A stretch of 64,000 bases of DNA from Alphaproteobacteria bacterium (GTDB taxonomy: Bacteria; Pseudomonadota; Alphaproteobacteria; JAJFFI01), in assembly GCA_030066595.1 (NCBI GenBank), contig JASJBI010000035.1:1-64000 (forward strand). The letters run 5' to 3'. The translations under genes were made by a program, and so were the position numbers. The stretch's first letter is position 1, and every line of letters starts with the position of its first letter. The notes beneath the pieces were generated by a model. That model was given only the letters and a program-made list of their open reading frames with translations. It did not search any database and was not told the DNA's origin. Shown one piece after another: positions 31,773 through 40,666 of the stretch.

Positions 31773-33680
31773 ATGGCGCTCAACATCGAAACCTTTTCCA
31801 ACGCCCGCGGCGGCAACGCCTTCTTCAAGGCCATCGGCCATCCGCTGGCGGCCGCCAAGGGCCGCGCCCTGGTGGATCGCCTGGCCACGGCGGGGCCCGT
31901 CGCGGTCTACGACCCTTTGGGGTATGCCGCCAGCTTCGCCGCGCTCTACGATCTGACCGCGGTCGATATTGCGGCCGTGTTCGTCCAGGATCTGGGCGAT
32001 CTGGGCCGGACCGTCCTCGGCCGGACGGCGCAGCCCGTGACCGACCTGGCCGGCGCCGGCGCCCGGACCGTCTTCGTCGCCGCCTTCGATGCCGGCCGGC
32101 TGATCGACCATATCGGCCATCTCCTGCCGGACGGCACCGAGGTCGTGAGCCTGGACGCCATGCGGCTGCCGGAAGACATGCTGACCAACCGGCGCCGTTA
32201 TCTCGACGGCCTCAACTTCGCCACCAACTTCGCCTTTTTCCGGGATCAGGACGGTCATCACTCGCGGCTGGTGACGGCCAACTACTGGGCCGGCTACGGC
32301 GGCCGCGGGCTGCGGCTGTGGTTCTGTTTGATCGACGCCGAGGGCGAGACCCTGGCGGACTGGGACCAGGAGCTGCCCCGCTCGGTCAGCGCGATCACGG
32401 TGGACAGCCGCGAGGTGCGCGACCGCTTCCGCCTCGGCCCCTTCACGGGACAGCTCTTCCTGCATGTGGTCAACGCGGCGGGCCACGACGTGGTCAAATA
32501 TGCGCTCGACACCTATGGCGACGACGACAGCGTCCTGTCCTGCACCCACGACGCCAACGCCTGGCCGGCGGATCTCTATGCCGGACTGCCCGCGCCCAAG
32601 GAGGACGAAGACGTCATCCTCTGGGTGCAGAACAGCCACCCGGCGCCGATCCCGGCTCGGGGCGTGGGCCTCAATCTGATGGGTGCCGACCCGATTGCCT
32701 GGCTGGACCGGGAGATCCCGCCCTTCGGCAGCTATGCCTTGAGCGTGGCGGAGCTGCTGCCCGACGCCCGCTGGCCGCAGCAGGTCGAGGTCCAGGCCGG
32801 CAAGCATTTCGTGCGTCCGCGCTACGAGGTGGTCTCGGCCGACGGGCGCCGGCGCATCGCGCACGCCAATGTGGAGCGCGTGGATCTCAAGCCCGACCCG
32901 GGGATCAAAGAGCTCGGCAATCTGATGGGCAAGGGCTATCTGCTGCCGGCGCCGATCCTGCCGCGGGACCGGTTTCGCAGCATCGTGCTGCCGACGCCCA
33001 TGTCTACGGCTCAGACCACCTTGCCGCTGGCCGTCACCATCCACGACGCCTCCGGTGCCGAGGTCGCCAGGCACCGGTTCGGCACGCTCAGGCGGAGCGA
33101 CAGCGTCGCGCTGGAGATCGGCGATGTCCTCAACGGCACCGCGCTCGAGGCTGGCTACGGCCATATGGAACTGGTCTACGACTTCGCCGACGGCGGCGAG
33201 GCCGACGGCTGGCTGCACGGCCTGTTCCGGTATGAAGATCTGGTCAGCGGACATGCGGCGGAGACCAGCTTCGGGGCGCATATCTTCAACACGGTGCTGA
33301 CCTATCGCAACGAGCCCCAGTCCTATGCCGGCCCGGCGCCGGGGCTGTCGACGCGCCTGTTCCTGCGCCTCGGCCCCGCGCCCTGCGACACCCTTTGCCA
33401 CCTGATCTACCCGGCGTCGGCGCCCTGGCACGCCCATTCGTCCACGCGGCTGATGCTGTTCGGCGGAGACGGCGGCGAGGTCGCAAGCCGGGAGGTCGAG
33501 ATCCCCTGCGGCGGGTCATTGCTCTGGCGCTATGGCGAGATGTTCTCCGAACAGAATCGCCGAGCGGCCGGAGACGGCGCCTATGTGGTCGTTCGCGACG
33601 TGACCTGCCGGCTGTTCGGCTATCACGGCCTGGTCAGCGGAGACCACGCCTTCAGCTTCGACCACATGTTCGGGTTCTAG
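31773..33680 (+). CDS. Conserved-looking protein of unknown function, 635 residues
   Basis: I do not recognise a family. ATG at 31773 has GAGGAG just upstream. No signal peptide or membrane helix is evident, so it is probably cytosolic. It is rich in aromatic and acidic residues, with several His/Asp motifs (CTHDANAWPADLYAG, FRDQDGHHSRL, SFDHMFGF at the extreme C terminus). The segments from about 390 to 560 look like beta-rich repeats. It follows the ELM1-like gene and precedes trxB. A carbohydrate-related or enzymatic role is possible, but unsupported. Confidence 0.8.
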   Translation: MALNIETFSNARGGNAFFKAIGHPLAAAKGRALVDRLATAGPVAVYDPLGYAASFAALYDLTAVDIAAVFVQDLGDLGRTVLGRTAQPVTDLAGAGARTVFVAAFDAGRLIDHIGHLLPDGTEVVSLDAMRLPEDMLTNRRRYLDGLNFATNFAFFRDQDGHHSRLVTANYWAGYGGRGLRLWFCLIDAEGETLADWDQELPRSVSAITVDSREVRDRFRLGPFTGQLFLHVVNAAGHDVVKYALDTYGDDDSVLSCTHDANAWPADLYAGLPAPKEDEDVILWVQNSHPAPIPARGVGLNLMGADPIAWLDREIPPFGSYALSVAELLPDARWPQQVEVQAGKHFVRPRYEVVSADGRRRIAHANVERVDLKPDPGIKELGNLMGKGYLLPAPILPRDRFRSIVLPTPMSTAQTTLPLAVTIHDASGAEVARHRFGTLRRSDSVALEIGDVLNGTALEAGYGHMELVYDFADGGEADGWLHGLFRYEDLVSGHAAETSFGAHIFNTVLTYRNEPQSYAGPAPGLSTRLFLRLGPAPCDTLCHLIYPASAPWHAHSSTRLMLFGGDGGEVASREVEIPCGGSLLWRYGEMFSEQNRRAAGDGAYVVVRDVTCRLFGYHGLVSGDHAFSFDHMFGF

Positions 33681-33767
33681 ATAGGAAAAGCCGCGCGTCG
33701 CGCGTATTGCCTCTTGCCGACCGCCTTTCTATGTATGGGGCACGAACAGAAAGGAACGGCAGACAAG

Positions 33768-34739
33768 ATGGCGGCACAGCATCACAGCAAGGTCCTGATC
33801 GTCGGCTCCGGACCGGCGGGCTACACGGCGGCGATCTATGCCGCGCGGGCCAATCTCGAGCCGCTGTTGGTCATGGGCATGGAGCCTGGCGGCCAGATGA
33901 CGATCACCACCGACGTCGAGAACTATCCCGGCTTCGCCGACGTTATCCAGGGGCCCTGGCTCATGGAGCAGATGCAGGCGCAAGCCGAGAACGTGGGCAC
34001 GCGCATGATCCACGACCTGATCACCGAGGTGGACTTCGCACAGCGGCCCTTCCGCTGCCTCGGCGACAGCGGCGACGTCTACACCGGTGACACGGTGATC
34101 ATCGCCACGGGCGCCCAGGCCCGCTGGCTGGGACTTCCGAGCGAGGACAAGTTCAAGGGCTTCGGCGTGTCCGCCTGCGCCACCTGCGATGGCTTCTTCT
34201 TCCGGGGCAAGAAAGTGCTGGTCGTGGGCGGCGGCAACACCGCGGTCGAGGAGGCCATCTATCTGACCAACCACGCGGACAAAGTCACGCTGATCCACCG
34301 GCGCGACGCCTTGCGCGCCGAGAAGATCCTGCAGGACCGGCTGTTCAACAATCCCAAGATCGAGGTGACCTGGAACACCGTGCTGGAAGAGGTGCTCGGC
34401 GACGACGAGCCGCTCGGCGTCACCGGCGCCCGGCTGCGCAACGTCAAGACCGGCGAGGAAACCGGCCTGGGCGTGGACGGGGTGTTCATCGCCATTGGGC
34501 ACGACCCGGCCACGGCGATCTTCCGCGGACAGGTCGCGATGGACGCGGAAGGCTATATCGAGACGGCGCCGGACAGCACGGCGACCGAAGTCCCCGGTGT
34601 ATTCGCCGCGGGCGACGTCAAGGACAAGGTCTACCGCCAGGCGGTGACCGCTGCGGGCATGGGATGCATGGCGGCGCTGGAAGCCGAGAAGTACATCGCG
34701 GAGCACGAAACCGAGCTGGCGCAGGCCGCGGCCGAATAG
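33768..34739 (+). CDS. trxB: Thioredoxin-disulfide reductase
   Basis: NADPH-dependent flavoenzyme reducing thioredoxin. 323 residues from the ATG at 33768. FAD-binding [16 protein letters not shown] near residue 13, redox-active CATC at 137-140, NADPH-binding [12 protein letters not shown] near 152, and the C-terminal FAD motif [22 protein letters not shown]. Upstream in-frame ATGs at 33714 and 33735 would add an atypical N terminus. Its 3' end runs directly into the hairpin cluster. Confidence 0.97.
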   Translation: MAAQHHSKVLIVGSGPAGYTAAIYAARANLEPLLVMGMEPGGQMTITTDVENYPGFADVIQGPWLMEQMQAQAENVGTRMIHDLITEVDFAQRPFRCLGDSGDVYTGDTVIIATGAQARWLGLPSEDKFKGFGVSACATCDGFFFRGKKVLVVGGGNTAVEEAIYLTNHADKVTLIHRRDALRAEKILQDRLFNNPKIEVTWNTVLEEVLGDDEPLGVTGARLRNVKTGEETGLGVDGVFIAIGHDPATAIFRGQVAMDAEGYIETAPDSTATEVPGVFAAGDVKDKVYRQAVTAAGMGCMAALEAEKYIAEHETELAQAAAE

Positions 34740-34743
34740 TCCC

Positions 34744-35043
34744 TTGTGAAAAAGTCCCTCGCTTCGCTCGGTGTACTTTTTCACAGAACGGGAATAAGCG
34801 AAAACAAGTCTTGGGGCGGCCCGGCGACTTGTTTTCAAGTCTCTTTCGTCCCATTCATGACGGGCACGTCTGTCATGAATGGGACCCGATTTTGCAGGCG
34901 CTTGCGGTCGGAGGCCGCAAGCGCCTGCAAATCAGACAAGGAAAAACCTGACGCAGAGCCGCCTCAAGTCAGGTTTATTCCTTGCCGCAAACGGGAAAAA
35001 GTACACTGAGGCCGAGCAACGCGAGGCCGAAGGACTTATTCCC
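34744..35043. repeat. Cluster of nested perfect palindromes between trxB and the LysR gene
   Basis: Five consecutive stem-loops: 34745-34755/34775-34785 (11 bp), 34800-34810/34826-34836 (11 bp), 34848-34861/34872-34885 (14 bp), 34891-34907/34915-34931 (17 bp, 7-base loop) and 34944-34952/34968-34976 (9 bp, extended by CAAGGAA/TTCCTTG). Two outer pairings also exist: GTGTACTTTTT (34771-34781) with AAAAAGTACAC (34994-35004), and CGGGAATAAG near 34789 with CTTATTCCCG near 35035. No coding potential was seen. The first hairpin may serve as the trxB terminator. Confidence 0.85.
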
Positions 35044-35117
35044 GAAGAACCGAGTAGCCGAGCATCGATCGCGGCGCCAGCACGGCGCCGCCGCGGTTGA
35101 GGGGGACATCCCGGCGG

Positions 35118-36008
35118 ATGGATTGGGACAAGCTCAGAATCTTCCACGCGGTCGCCGAGGCCGGCAGCTTCACCCATGCGGGCGAGACCCTGAAGCTCAG
35201 CCAGTCCGCGGTGAGCCGCCAGATCGGCGCGCTGGAACGGAGCCTCAACGTGCCCCTGTTCCAGCGCCACGCGCGCGGGCTGGTGCTCACCGAACAAGGC
35301 CAGCTGCTCTACCGGACCGCGCACGAGATCTTCGCCAAGCTGGCCGCCACGCAAGCCCGGCTGACCGACGCCACCGTGCGGCCGAAAGGCACCCTCAAAG
35401 TGACGACCACCGTGGGCCTGGGCTCAACCTGGCTGACGCCGCGGATCAAGACCTTCATCGAGCACTATCCGGAGGTCAACGTGTCGCTGATCGTCGACGA
35501 TATGGAGCTCGATCTCGCGGTCGGCGAGGCGGACGTGGCCATTCGCATGGCCGCCCCCCGCCAGCCGGACCTGATCCAGCGGCACTTGATGACGGTGCAT
35601 TTCCACGTCTACGCGTCGCACGACTACCTGGAGCGGAACGGCGTGCCGCAATCGCTGGAGGAGCTGTCCGAACATCGCGTTATTTCTTTCTCGGACGACC
35701 GCTTGACCCCGTTCGGCGACACCAACTGGCTGCTCGAGGCCCGCGGTGACGGCCTGGACCGGCTGGTCCCTGTGTTTCAGGTCAACAGCGTCTATGGCAT
35801 TTTCCGGGCGGTCGAGACCGGCCTGGGAATCGCCTCGCTGCCCGACTACCTGGCGAGCGGCAATCCCCGGCTGATCCGCATCCTGCCAGAGCATGAGGGC
35901 CCCAGCCTGGAGGCCTTTTTCGTCTATCCGGAGGCGCATCGGAAGTCGAAACGCGTCGCGGTTTTCCGGGACTTCCTGATCCGCCAGATCTCCGATACAC
36001 CGTTCTGA
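35118..36008 (+). CDS. LysR-family transcriptional regulator
   Basis: A 296-residue regulator: N-terminal winged helix-turn-helix (MDWDKLRIFHAVAEAGSFTHAGE, LSQSAVSRQIGALE) and a LysR substrate-binding domain from about residue 90 (KGTLKVTTTVGLGSTWLTP). It resembles the GcvA/single-target group that has a conserved DMELDLAVGEADVAIR segment. ATG at 35118 gives the standard LysR N terminus; a TTG seven codons upstream is unlikely. Neither neighbour is an obvious target: trxB lies upstream beyond the palindrome cluster and msrP is convergent. Confidence 0.93.
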   Translation: MDWDKLRIFHAVAEAGSFTHAGETLKLSQSAVSRQIGALERSLNVPLFQRHARGLVLTEQGQLLYRTAHEIFAKLAATQARLTDATVRPKGTLKVTTTVGLGSTWLTPRIKTFIEHYPEVNVSLIVDDMELDLAVGEADVAIRMAAPRQPDLIQRHLMTVHFHVYASHDYLERNGVPQSLEELSEHRVISFSDDRLTPFGDTNWLLEARGDGLDRLVPVFQVNSVYGIFRAVETGLGIASLPDYLASGNPRLIRILPEHEGPSLEAFFVYPEAHRKSKRVAVFRDFLIRQISDTPF

Positions 36009-36099
36009 CGGATGGCTCTACGCCGACTCTAGCTATGCAAAAAATGCATGGCTGGTCTGCGGCCAGGGCTCTACCAGTTTTTGCGTTGCACCATACATT

Positions 36100-36281
36100 T
36101 ACCAAATGTCTACGGTGCCCAGGCTAGGGTCGCCGCAGACATACGCTTTTAGGCGCTATTGTTTTTCGGCGCCTCCTCTCCATCGGACACCTTGTCCGAT
36201 GCCCGGTTCCCCCAAACCGGGCGTGAGAGATCGTAAGCCTCCCTGTTTACTTTACCGGGCCCTCTGGGCCCGGTTTTTTTT
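36100..36281 (+). ncRNA. Candidate small RNA upstream of a strong terminator
   Basis: A gap of about 290 bases has no gene but contains four stem-loops in a row: 36151-36156/36169-36174, 36181-36189/36193-36201 (perfect 9 bp, CCT loop), 36201-36208/36215-36222, and the terminator. Unpaired GCCTCCTCTCC (about 36171-36181) and GCCTCCCTG (about 36238) are anti-Shine-Dalgarno-like, as in several alphaproteobacterial sRNAs. The 5' end is a guess; a TTGCAC near 36086 could be a -35. No Rfam family was recognised. It could instead be an unusually structured 3' region of the LysR transcript. Confidence 0.45.
36254..36281 (+). terminator. Rho-independent terminator
   Basis: ACCGGGCCC (36254-36262), TCT loop, GGGCCCGGT (36266-36274), then a run of T through 36281 on the plus strand. 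It ends either the candidate sRNA or the LysR transcript. Confidence 0.92.
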
Positions 36282-36301
36282 GGGTCGGCCGCAACGCCGC
36301 A

Positions 36302-37342
36302 TCACATGAACAGCTTCTCGTCCTTGAGATCGGCGTAGATGTCGGCGACGAACTCACCATAGCCGTTCCACTTCTGGGTCGGCACCCTCTCCCACAGAAC
36401 AGACGGCCCCGCGCCCAGCAGGCGCTCGGTCGCCTGGCTCCAACGCGCATGGGGCACCTCGGGATTGACGTTGGCCCAGAAACCGTACTCATCCGGCGCG
36501 ATGCTGAACCACATGGTCTTCGGACGCTCTTCGGTGAAGGAGAAGCGCACGAGCGACTTGATCGACTTGAAACCGTACTTCCAGGGCGTGATCAGGCGGA
36601 GCGGCGCGCCGTTCTGGGGCGGAACAGGCTTGCCATAGACGCCGGTGACCAGCAGCGTGAGCTCGTTCGTGGCCTCCGCCATGGTCAATCCTTCCACGTA
36701 AGGCCAGGGATAACCGAACCCCCTCCGCTGGGCCGAGGAGATCTCCGGCATCAGAAAAGTCTCCATGCGCACATACTTGGCGCTGCCGAGCGGCTTGGCG
36801 AAATCGACCAACGCCTTCATGGGGAAGCCGGACCAAGGCACGACCATGGCCCAGGCCTCGACGCAGCGAAAGCGGTAGATCCGCTCTTCGAGCGGCATGC
36901 GCCGGATCAACTCATCGATGCCAATGGTGATCTCCTTCTCCACCAAGCCGTCGATGCGCACTTCCCAGGGGCGGATCGGCAGCTTCTGCGCCGCCTTCTT
37001 GACCTTCTTGTGGGAGCCGAACTCATAGAAGTTGATGTAGTTGGTGGCGATATCCTCCGGCGTGGTCTCCCGCTTGACCCGGTAGCGCAGGTTGCGTTGC
37101 ACCGGATAGAGATCGGCCGTGGGATCGACAAAGCCGTTGGCCAGGCTCTTGAGGTCCTTGTTTGCGGACTCGTCGGCCGCGGTGGCCCCGCTATCGTCGC
37201 AGGCCGAGAGCAAGGGCGCCGCGGCCGCCAGGATTGAGCCAGCCGCGACCCCTTTGACCAGGCGGCGCCGATCGCGGAATAGCGTCTCGCTGGTTACGGC
37301 GCGCTCGGGCAGTTCCCAGCCGCGTCTTGACTTGATCAGCAC
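36302..37342 (-). CDS. msrP: Protein-methionine-sulfoxide reductase catalytic subunit MsrP (YedY)
   Basis: Periplasmic molybdopterin enzyme that repairs oxidised methionine in envelope proteins. 346 residues from the GTG at 37342 (GGAGG 5 bases upstream). A Tat-type leader (DRRRLVKG followed by a hydrophobic stretch) is present. NYINFYEF (101-108) and RFRCVEAWAM, with Cys160 as the molybdenum ligand, identify the family. The usual heme-binding membrane partner MsrQ is not next to it: the downstream neighbour is convergent and the upstream gene encodes a TPR protein. Electron supply must therefore be encoded elsewhere. Confidence 0.94.
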   Translation of the reverse strand: MLIKSRRGWELPERAVTSETLFRDRRRLVKGVAAGSILAAAAPLLSACDDSGATAADESANKDLKSLANGFVDPTADLYPVQRNLRYRVKRETTPEDIATNYINFYEFGSHKKVKKAAQKLPIRPWEVRIDGLVEKEITIGIDELIRRMPLEERIYRFRCVEAWAMVVPWSGFPMKALVDFAKPLGSAKYVRMETFLMPEISSAQRRGFGYPWPYVEGLTMAEATNELTLLVTGVYGKPVPPQNGAPLRLITPWKYGFKSIKSLVRFSFTEERPKTMWFSIAPDEYGFWANVNPEVPHARWSQATERLLGAGPSVLWERVPTQKWNGYGEFVADIYADLKDEKLFM

Positions 37343-37474
37343 GGTGTCCTCCAGCCGCTGCCGTTTGTTAGCCTTGACAGGTAAGCTGAGTTGGCCGTCA
37401 CGACAAATCAACTCAAAGTGAGGCCGACCTCCTGCGCGGCTAACATTCGCCGCACACCGGCCGGTCAGCGGCGC

Positions 37475-38047
37475 TCAGATCGCCTGTCCGCCGAGCTTGC
37501 GCTTGAGCACCTGGACGAAGCCGCGCGCGTCTTCCAGATGCGGGTTGATCTTGAGCGCCTTGATGAAGGCGCCGAGCGCCAGCTTCTCCTCGCCCTCCTC
37601 TAGGAAGATCAGCCCCAGCCCGCTGATCGCGCCAAAATGGCGCGGCTCGCGGCGCAAGGTCTCGAAGATGTCCTCCTTGGAGGCGTCGAGGTTGTCCATC
37701 AGATAGTGCACGGTCGCCCGCTTGTTCCAGCCCTCGGCGAAGTCAGGGGCGACCCGCACCACCTCGTCGAAGGCCGACAGCGCCTCCTCGTAGTCCTGGC
37801 CATGCATGGCGGTAATGCCCTTGGCCATCATCCGGGTGGCGTGCGCGTCCTCCGTCTGCCGCCAGATCTGCCAGATCTGCTGCGTCAGCGCGAAGGCTTC
37901 GCCATCGTCCGAGGTCTGGTGCAGACGCAGGAAGAGCCCGTCGAGCCGCTCGTCCGTCTGGTCCGCATGCGTCGCCGGCAACGGCAGCATGCACGCCGCC
38001 ATCAGAAAGAGAACGAACACCAGAGTTGACCGCCGCATCGCCGGCAT
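37475..38047 (-). CDS. Tetratricopeptide-repeat protein with signal sequence
   Basis: A 190-residue protein with an N-terminal hydrophobic signal (RRSTLVFVLFLMAACMLPLPA). The cysteine in MAAC could make it a lipoprotein, although the lipobox is imperfect. Three TPR-like units follow (GQDYEEALSAFDEVVRVAPD, GWNKRATVHYLMDNLDAS, EKLALGAFIKALKINPH). TPRs mediate protein contacts; the partner is unknown. ATG at 38038 is an equally plausible start. It is 60 bases downstream of glcE on the same strand. Confidence 0.85.
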   Translation of the reverse strand: MPAMRRSTLVFVLFLMAACMLPLPATHADQTDERLDGLFLRLHQTSDDGEAFALTQQIWQIWRQTEDAHATRMMAKGITAMHGQDYEEALSAFDEVVRVAPDFAEGWNKRATVHYLMDNLDASKEDIFETLRREPRHFGAISGLGLIFLEEGEEKLALGAFIKALKINPHLEDARGFVQVLKRKLGGQAI

Positions 38048-38107
38048 TATGGACGCGCGCAGAAGGCTTGGCAATTTGCCGGCATCTCGGCCGGCACAAA
38101 AAGACGC

Positions 38108-39334
38108 TCAGACCCCCGCATACATGCGGCCCGGGTTCAGAATGCCCTTCGGGTCGAAACTCTCTTTGACCCGGGCGGACAACGCGGCGAGCGCTTCGGG
38201 CTGCGGCTGAAAGACCGGCACCGAAGCACGCACGGACACCGGTGCACGCCAGAGCGTCGCATGTCCGCCGGTGGGGCCAATGGCGGCGCGCACGGCGGCG
38301 ACGCTCGCCTCGCCGGTGTCTTCCGAAAACGCAAGCCAGAGCAGCCCGCCGGCCCAATCATAAACGGCGTCGACATCACCTGTCCCGGCGAGTTCGGTCA
38401 CCACGCGCGGTCCGTCCATGGGCGGCACCGAGACGCGCCACAAGAGCGAGTCACCGTCCGGCAGGAGAGGCGCCACGTCCCGCACTTCGCGCCACAGCAG
38501 GGCGGAGTTCTCGCCATGCAGTTCCTCGAGCGCGCCGCGTCCGGCGAACATCTCCTTGAGCGCCGCACAACGATGATTGGCCGAGGGCTCCGGGCCGCCG
38601 ACGCGCAATGCCGTCGCCGCTGTGCCGGCGCCGCTGACGTAGGAGACGGACGAGCGGACGGCTGCGGACGGCGGCAGGTGGGCGGCGGCGGACACCTCGT
38701 GCGGGCTTTGCATGGCTTCGGACATGACCGCGGCCGCGGCCGTGTCGTCGAGCCCGTACACCAGGATGGTGCGGACCTTCTCGGGCGCCGGCAGGACCTT
38801 GACGGTCACCTCGGTCATCACCGCGAGCGTTCCGTAGCTCCCGGCGAACAGCTTGCACAAATCGTAGCCCGTCACGTTCTTGACCACGCGCCCGCCGGAC
38901 TTGAACACCTCGCCCCGGCCGCTGACCGCCTCGACGCCGAGAAAATGGTCGCGCGCGGCGCCGGCCTTGAGCCGGCCGGGCCCGGCCAGGTTGCAGGCCA
39001 GGACGCCGCCGATGGTCTGCTGGCCGGACGCGCCGCCCAGCAGCGGTCCGAAGTCCGGCGGCTCGAAAGCGAGCTCTTGTCCTTCGGCCGCCACCGCGGC
39101 TTCGACCTCGCTGAGCGGTGTGCCCGCGCGGGCGGTCAGCACCAACTCTTCCGGCTCGTACATAACGATGCCGCTGAGCCCGCCGATCTCCAGCCGATGG
39201 GCGGCCTGGGACGGCCGGCCGAGGGCCGCCTTCGAATCGCCGCCGACGACGGCCACCGGGGTCTCCTCCGCCAACGCCCACTTGACGGCATCGGCGGTCT
39301 GTTCGGCGGTCTCCGGCCGCAATATTTCGGCCAC
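38108..39334 (-). CDS. glcE: Glycolate oxidase FAD-binding subunit GlcE
   Basis: A 408-residue flavoprotein subunit of glycolate dehydrogenase (glycolate to glyoxylate). It begins with a GTG at 39334 preceded by a GGAGGAG-type site. An FAD-binding type 4 domain is seen in VAVVGGDSKAALGRP, LTARAGTPLSEVEAAVAAEGQ, FGPLLGGASGQQTIGG and RVVKNVTGYDLCKLFAGSYGTL. The C terminus ends KESFDPKGILNPGRMYAG. GlcE normally works with GlcD and the Fe-S subunit GlcF encoded contiguously. Here glcD is about 4.1 kb upstream on the same strand with four unrelated genes between, and no glcF is present in the window. Confidence 0.93.
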   Translation of the reverse strand: MAEILRPETAEQTADAVKWALAEETPVAVVGGDSKAALGRPSQAAHRLEIGGLSGIVMYEPEELVLTARAGTPLSEVEAAVAAEGQELAFEPPDFGPLLGGASGQQTIGGVLACNLAGPGRLKAGAARDHFLGVEAVSGRGEVFKSGGRVVKNVTGYDLCKLFAGSYGTLAVMTEVTVKVLPAPEKVRTILVYGLDDTAAAAVMSEAMQSPHEVSAAAHLPPSAAVRSSVSYVSGAGTAATALRVGGPEPSANHRCAALKEMFAGRGALEELHGENSALLWREVRDVAPLLPDGDSLLWRVSVPPMDGPRVVTELAGTGDVDAVYDWAGGLLWLAFSEDTGEASVAAVRAAIGPTGGHATLWRAPVSVRASVPVFQPQPEALAALSARVKESFDPKGILNPGRMYAGV

Positions 39335-39566
39335 GTCTCCTCCCCCTGGCAGATCGTTCAGAACGGTCCATCCCGTTGTCGTTGACCTGCGTTATGACGC
39401 ATCAAGACGTTGACATAAACCTCTTTTGAGGGGCGGTCCGTCCGCGCGTCTGTCCGCGACGGCCGGCCAGGCGCTTCACGGCTGGCTGTTGAGATAAAGC
39501 GTGAACCCTGTCGGGCAAGGCCGAGTGAGACCCAATCGAGCGCGCCGGCGGTCAACAGTCGTCCGA

Positions 39567-40472
39567 TTATCGCTTGCGCCACACGGACGCGCCGTAGGAG
39601 TCGGTCAAGCGCATGACCCCGTCCCTGATAACGCCCCGGTCCACGAACCCGCCCGAGCCGGTCATCAGCACGCGGCCGTTCTTGATGCTGAGCAGCACCT
39701 GATAGCGCGCGCCCTCGGCCGGGCAGCGCGCCCAGACGATGGTGGTGCGCAATTCGCCCAGGAAGCGCCCCGGTCGGTCCTGCGAGGTCAGGCGCAGCCG
39801 TCCGGTCAGCTTGGCGGCGCCGCAGCGGTGGCCGTAGTTCACCCGCAGGGGTTCGAGCACCCATTCGCCGATATACTTCCGCGCCGCGGCCGCGGCCGTT
39901 TCCCGCACGGGCCGGGGCGCGGGCGGCGGCTTGGGCCGGGCGACGGGCCGTTCCTGCGAGCGCGGTTGCGGCACGGCCTCCGCATCCGGCGGCAGCGCGG
40001 CGACCTCCTCCGGCGCCTCGGCCTCGGCCGGCGCCTCCTCGGCGTCGTCCGCCTCGGCCTCCTCCGCCTCGGGGACCTCCGCGATCTCCTCGGGCGCCAC
40101 CTTCTCGCCGCCCGGCGCCTCCGGGGCCGCCACCTCGGGTTCGGGCGGGACCACCTCCGGTGGGACCACCTCGGGCGGCTCCGGCACGCTCTCCTCCAGT
40201 TCGGGTTCCTGCGGCTGCTCCGGGGCCGGCGGCGGCGGCGCGGCTTCGGCCTCCTCGGGGGGCGGCATCATGACGATCTCCACCGGGATAGCCGCTTCCA
40301 TGACCGGCGCGAACCGGTCGAACAGTCCCAGATCGAACATGGCAATCAGCAGCACGGCGACATGCAGCAGCCCCGAGACCACGGCCGCTATGCCACGACG
40401 GGCCCGCGGCGGCACGCTGGGCATTGGCCGCTCTGTCGGCGCCGGCCCCATGATGTTGGAAACCGCCGTCAT
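39567..40472 (-). CDS. TonB-like energy-transducer or envelope protein with Pro/Glu-rich linker
   Basis: A 301-residue protein with one N-terminal membrane helix (about 27-47), then a long periplasmic stretch (about 60-200) dominated by Pro, Glu and Ala (PEVVPPEVVPPEPEV), then a folded C-terminal domain of about 95 residues (ARKYIGEWVLEPLRVNYGHRCGA to the end). The design matches TonB or TolA-type proteins, but the C-terminal domain does not show the usual TonB YP motif. Two cysteines in that domain could pair. No ExbB/ExbD genes are adjacent. It is divergent from the SprA-family gene. Confidence 0.8.
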   Translation of the reverse strand: MTAVSNIMGPAPTERPMPSVPPRARRGIAAVVSGLLHVAVLLIAMFDLGLFDRFAPVMEAAIPVEIVMMPPPEEAEAAPPPPAPEQPQEPELEESVPEPPEVVPPEVVPPEPEVAAPEAPGGEKVAPEEIAEVPEAEEAEADDAEEAPAEAEAPEEVAALPPDAEAVPQPRSQERPVARPKPPPAPRPVRETAAAAARKYIGEWVLEPLRVNYGHRCGAAKLTGRLRLTSQDRPGRFLGELRTTIVWARCPAEGARYQVLLSIKNGRVLMTGSGGFVDRGVIRDGVMRLTDSYGASVWRKR

Positions 40473-40666
40473 TGGGCCGAGACTAGCACAGCGGCCACTG
40501 GGCGTACGGCCTCTTCGTGCCGCACTGCACAAAGTTGTGAAGCGGGATCCGCCTCCCCGTTAACCGGGCTCTAACGGTCATCACCTAATCCTTAACCTGA
40601 CTTGGGGGCCCCTCCGGGACCGGCCCCGTACTGCACGTACGCCAGGGATCACGTAGACGGACGATC

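Noticed and set aside
34744..35043. CRISPR array
   Set aside because: The hairpins differ from each other in sequence and spacing, and there is no repeated unit with spacers; no cas gene is in the window.
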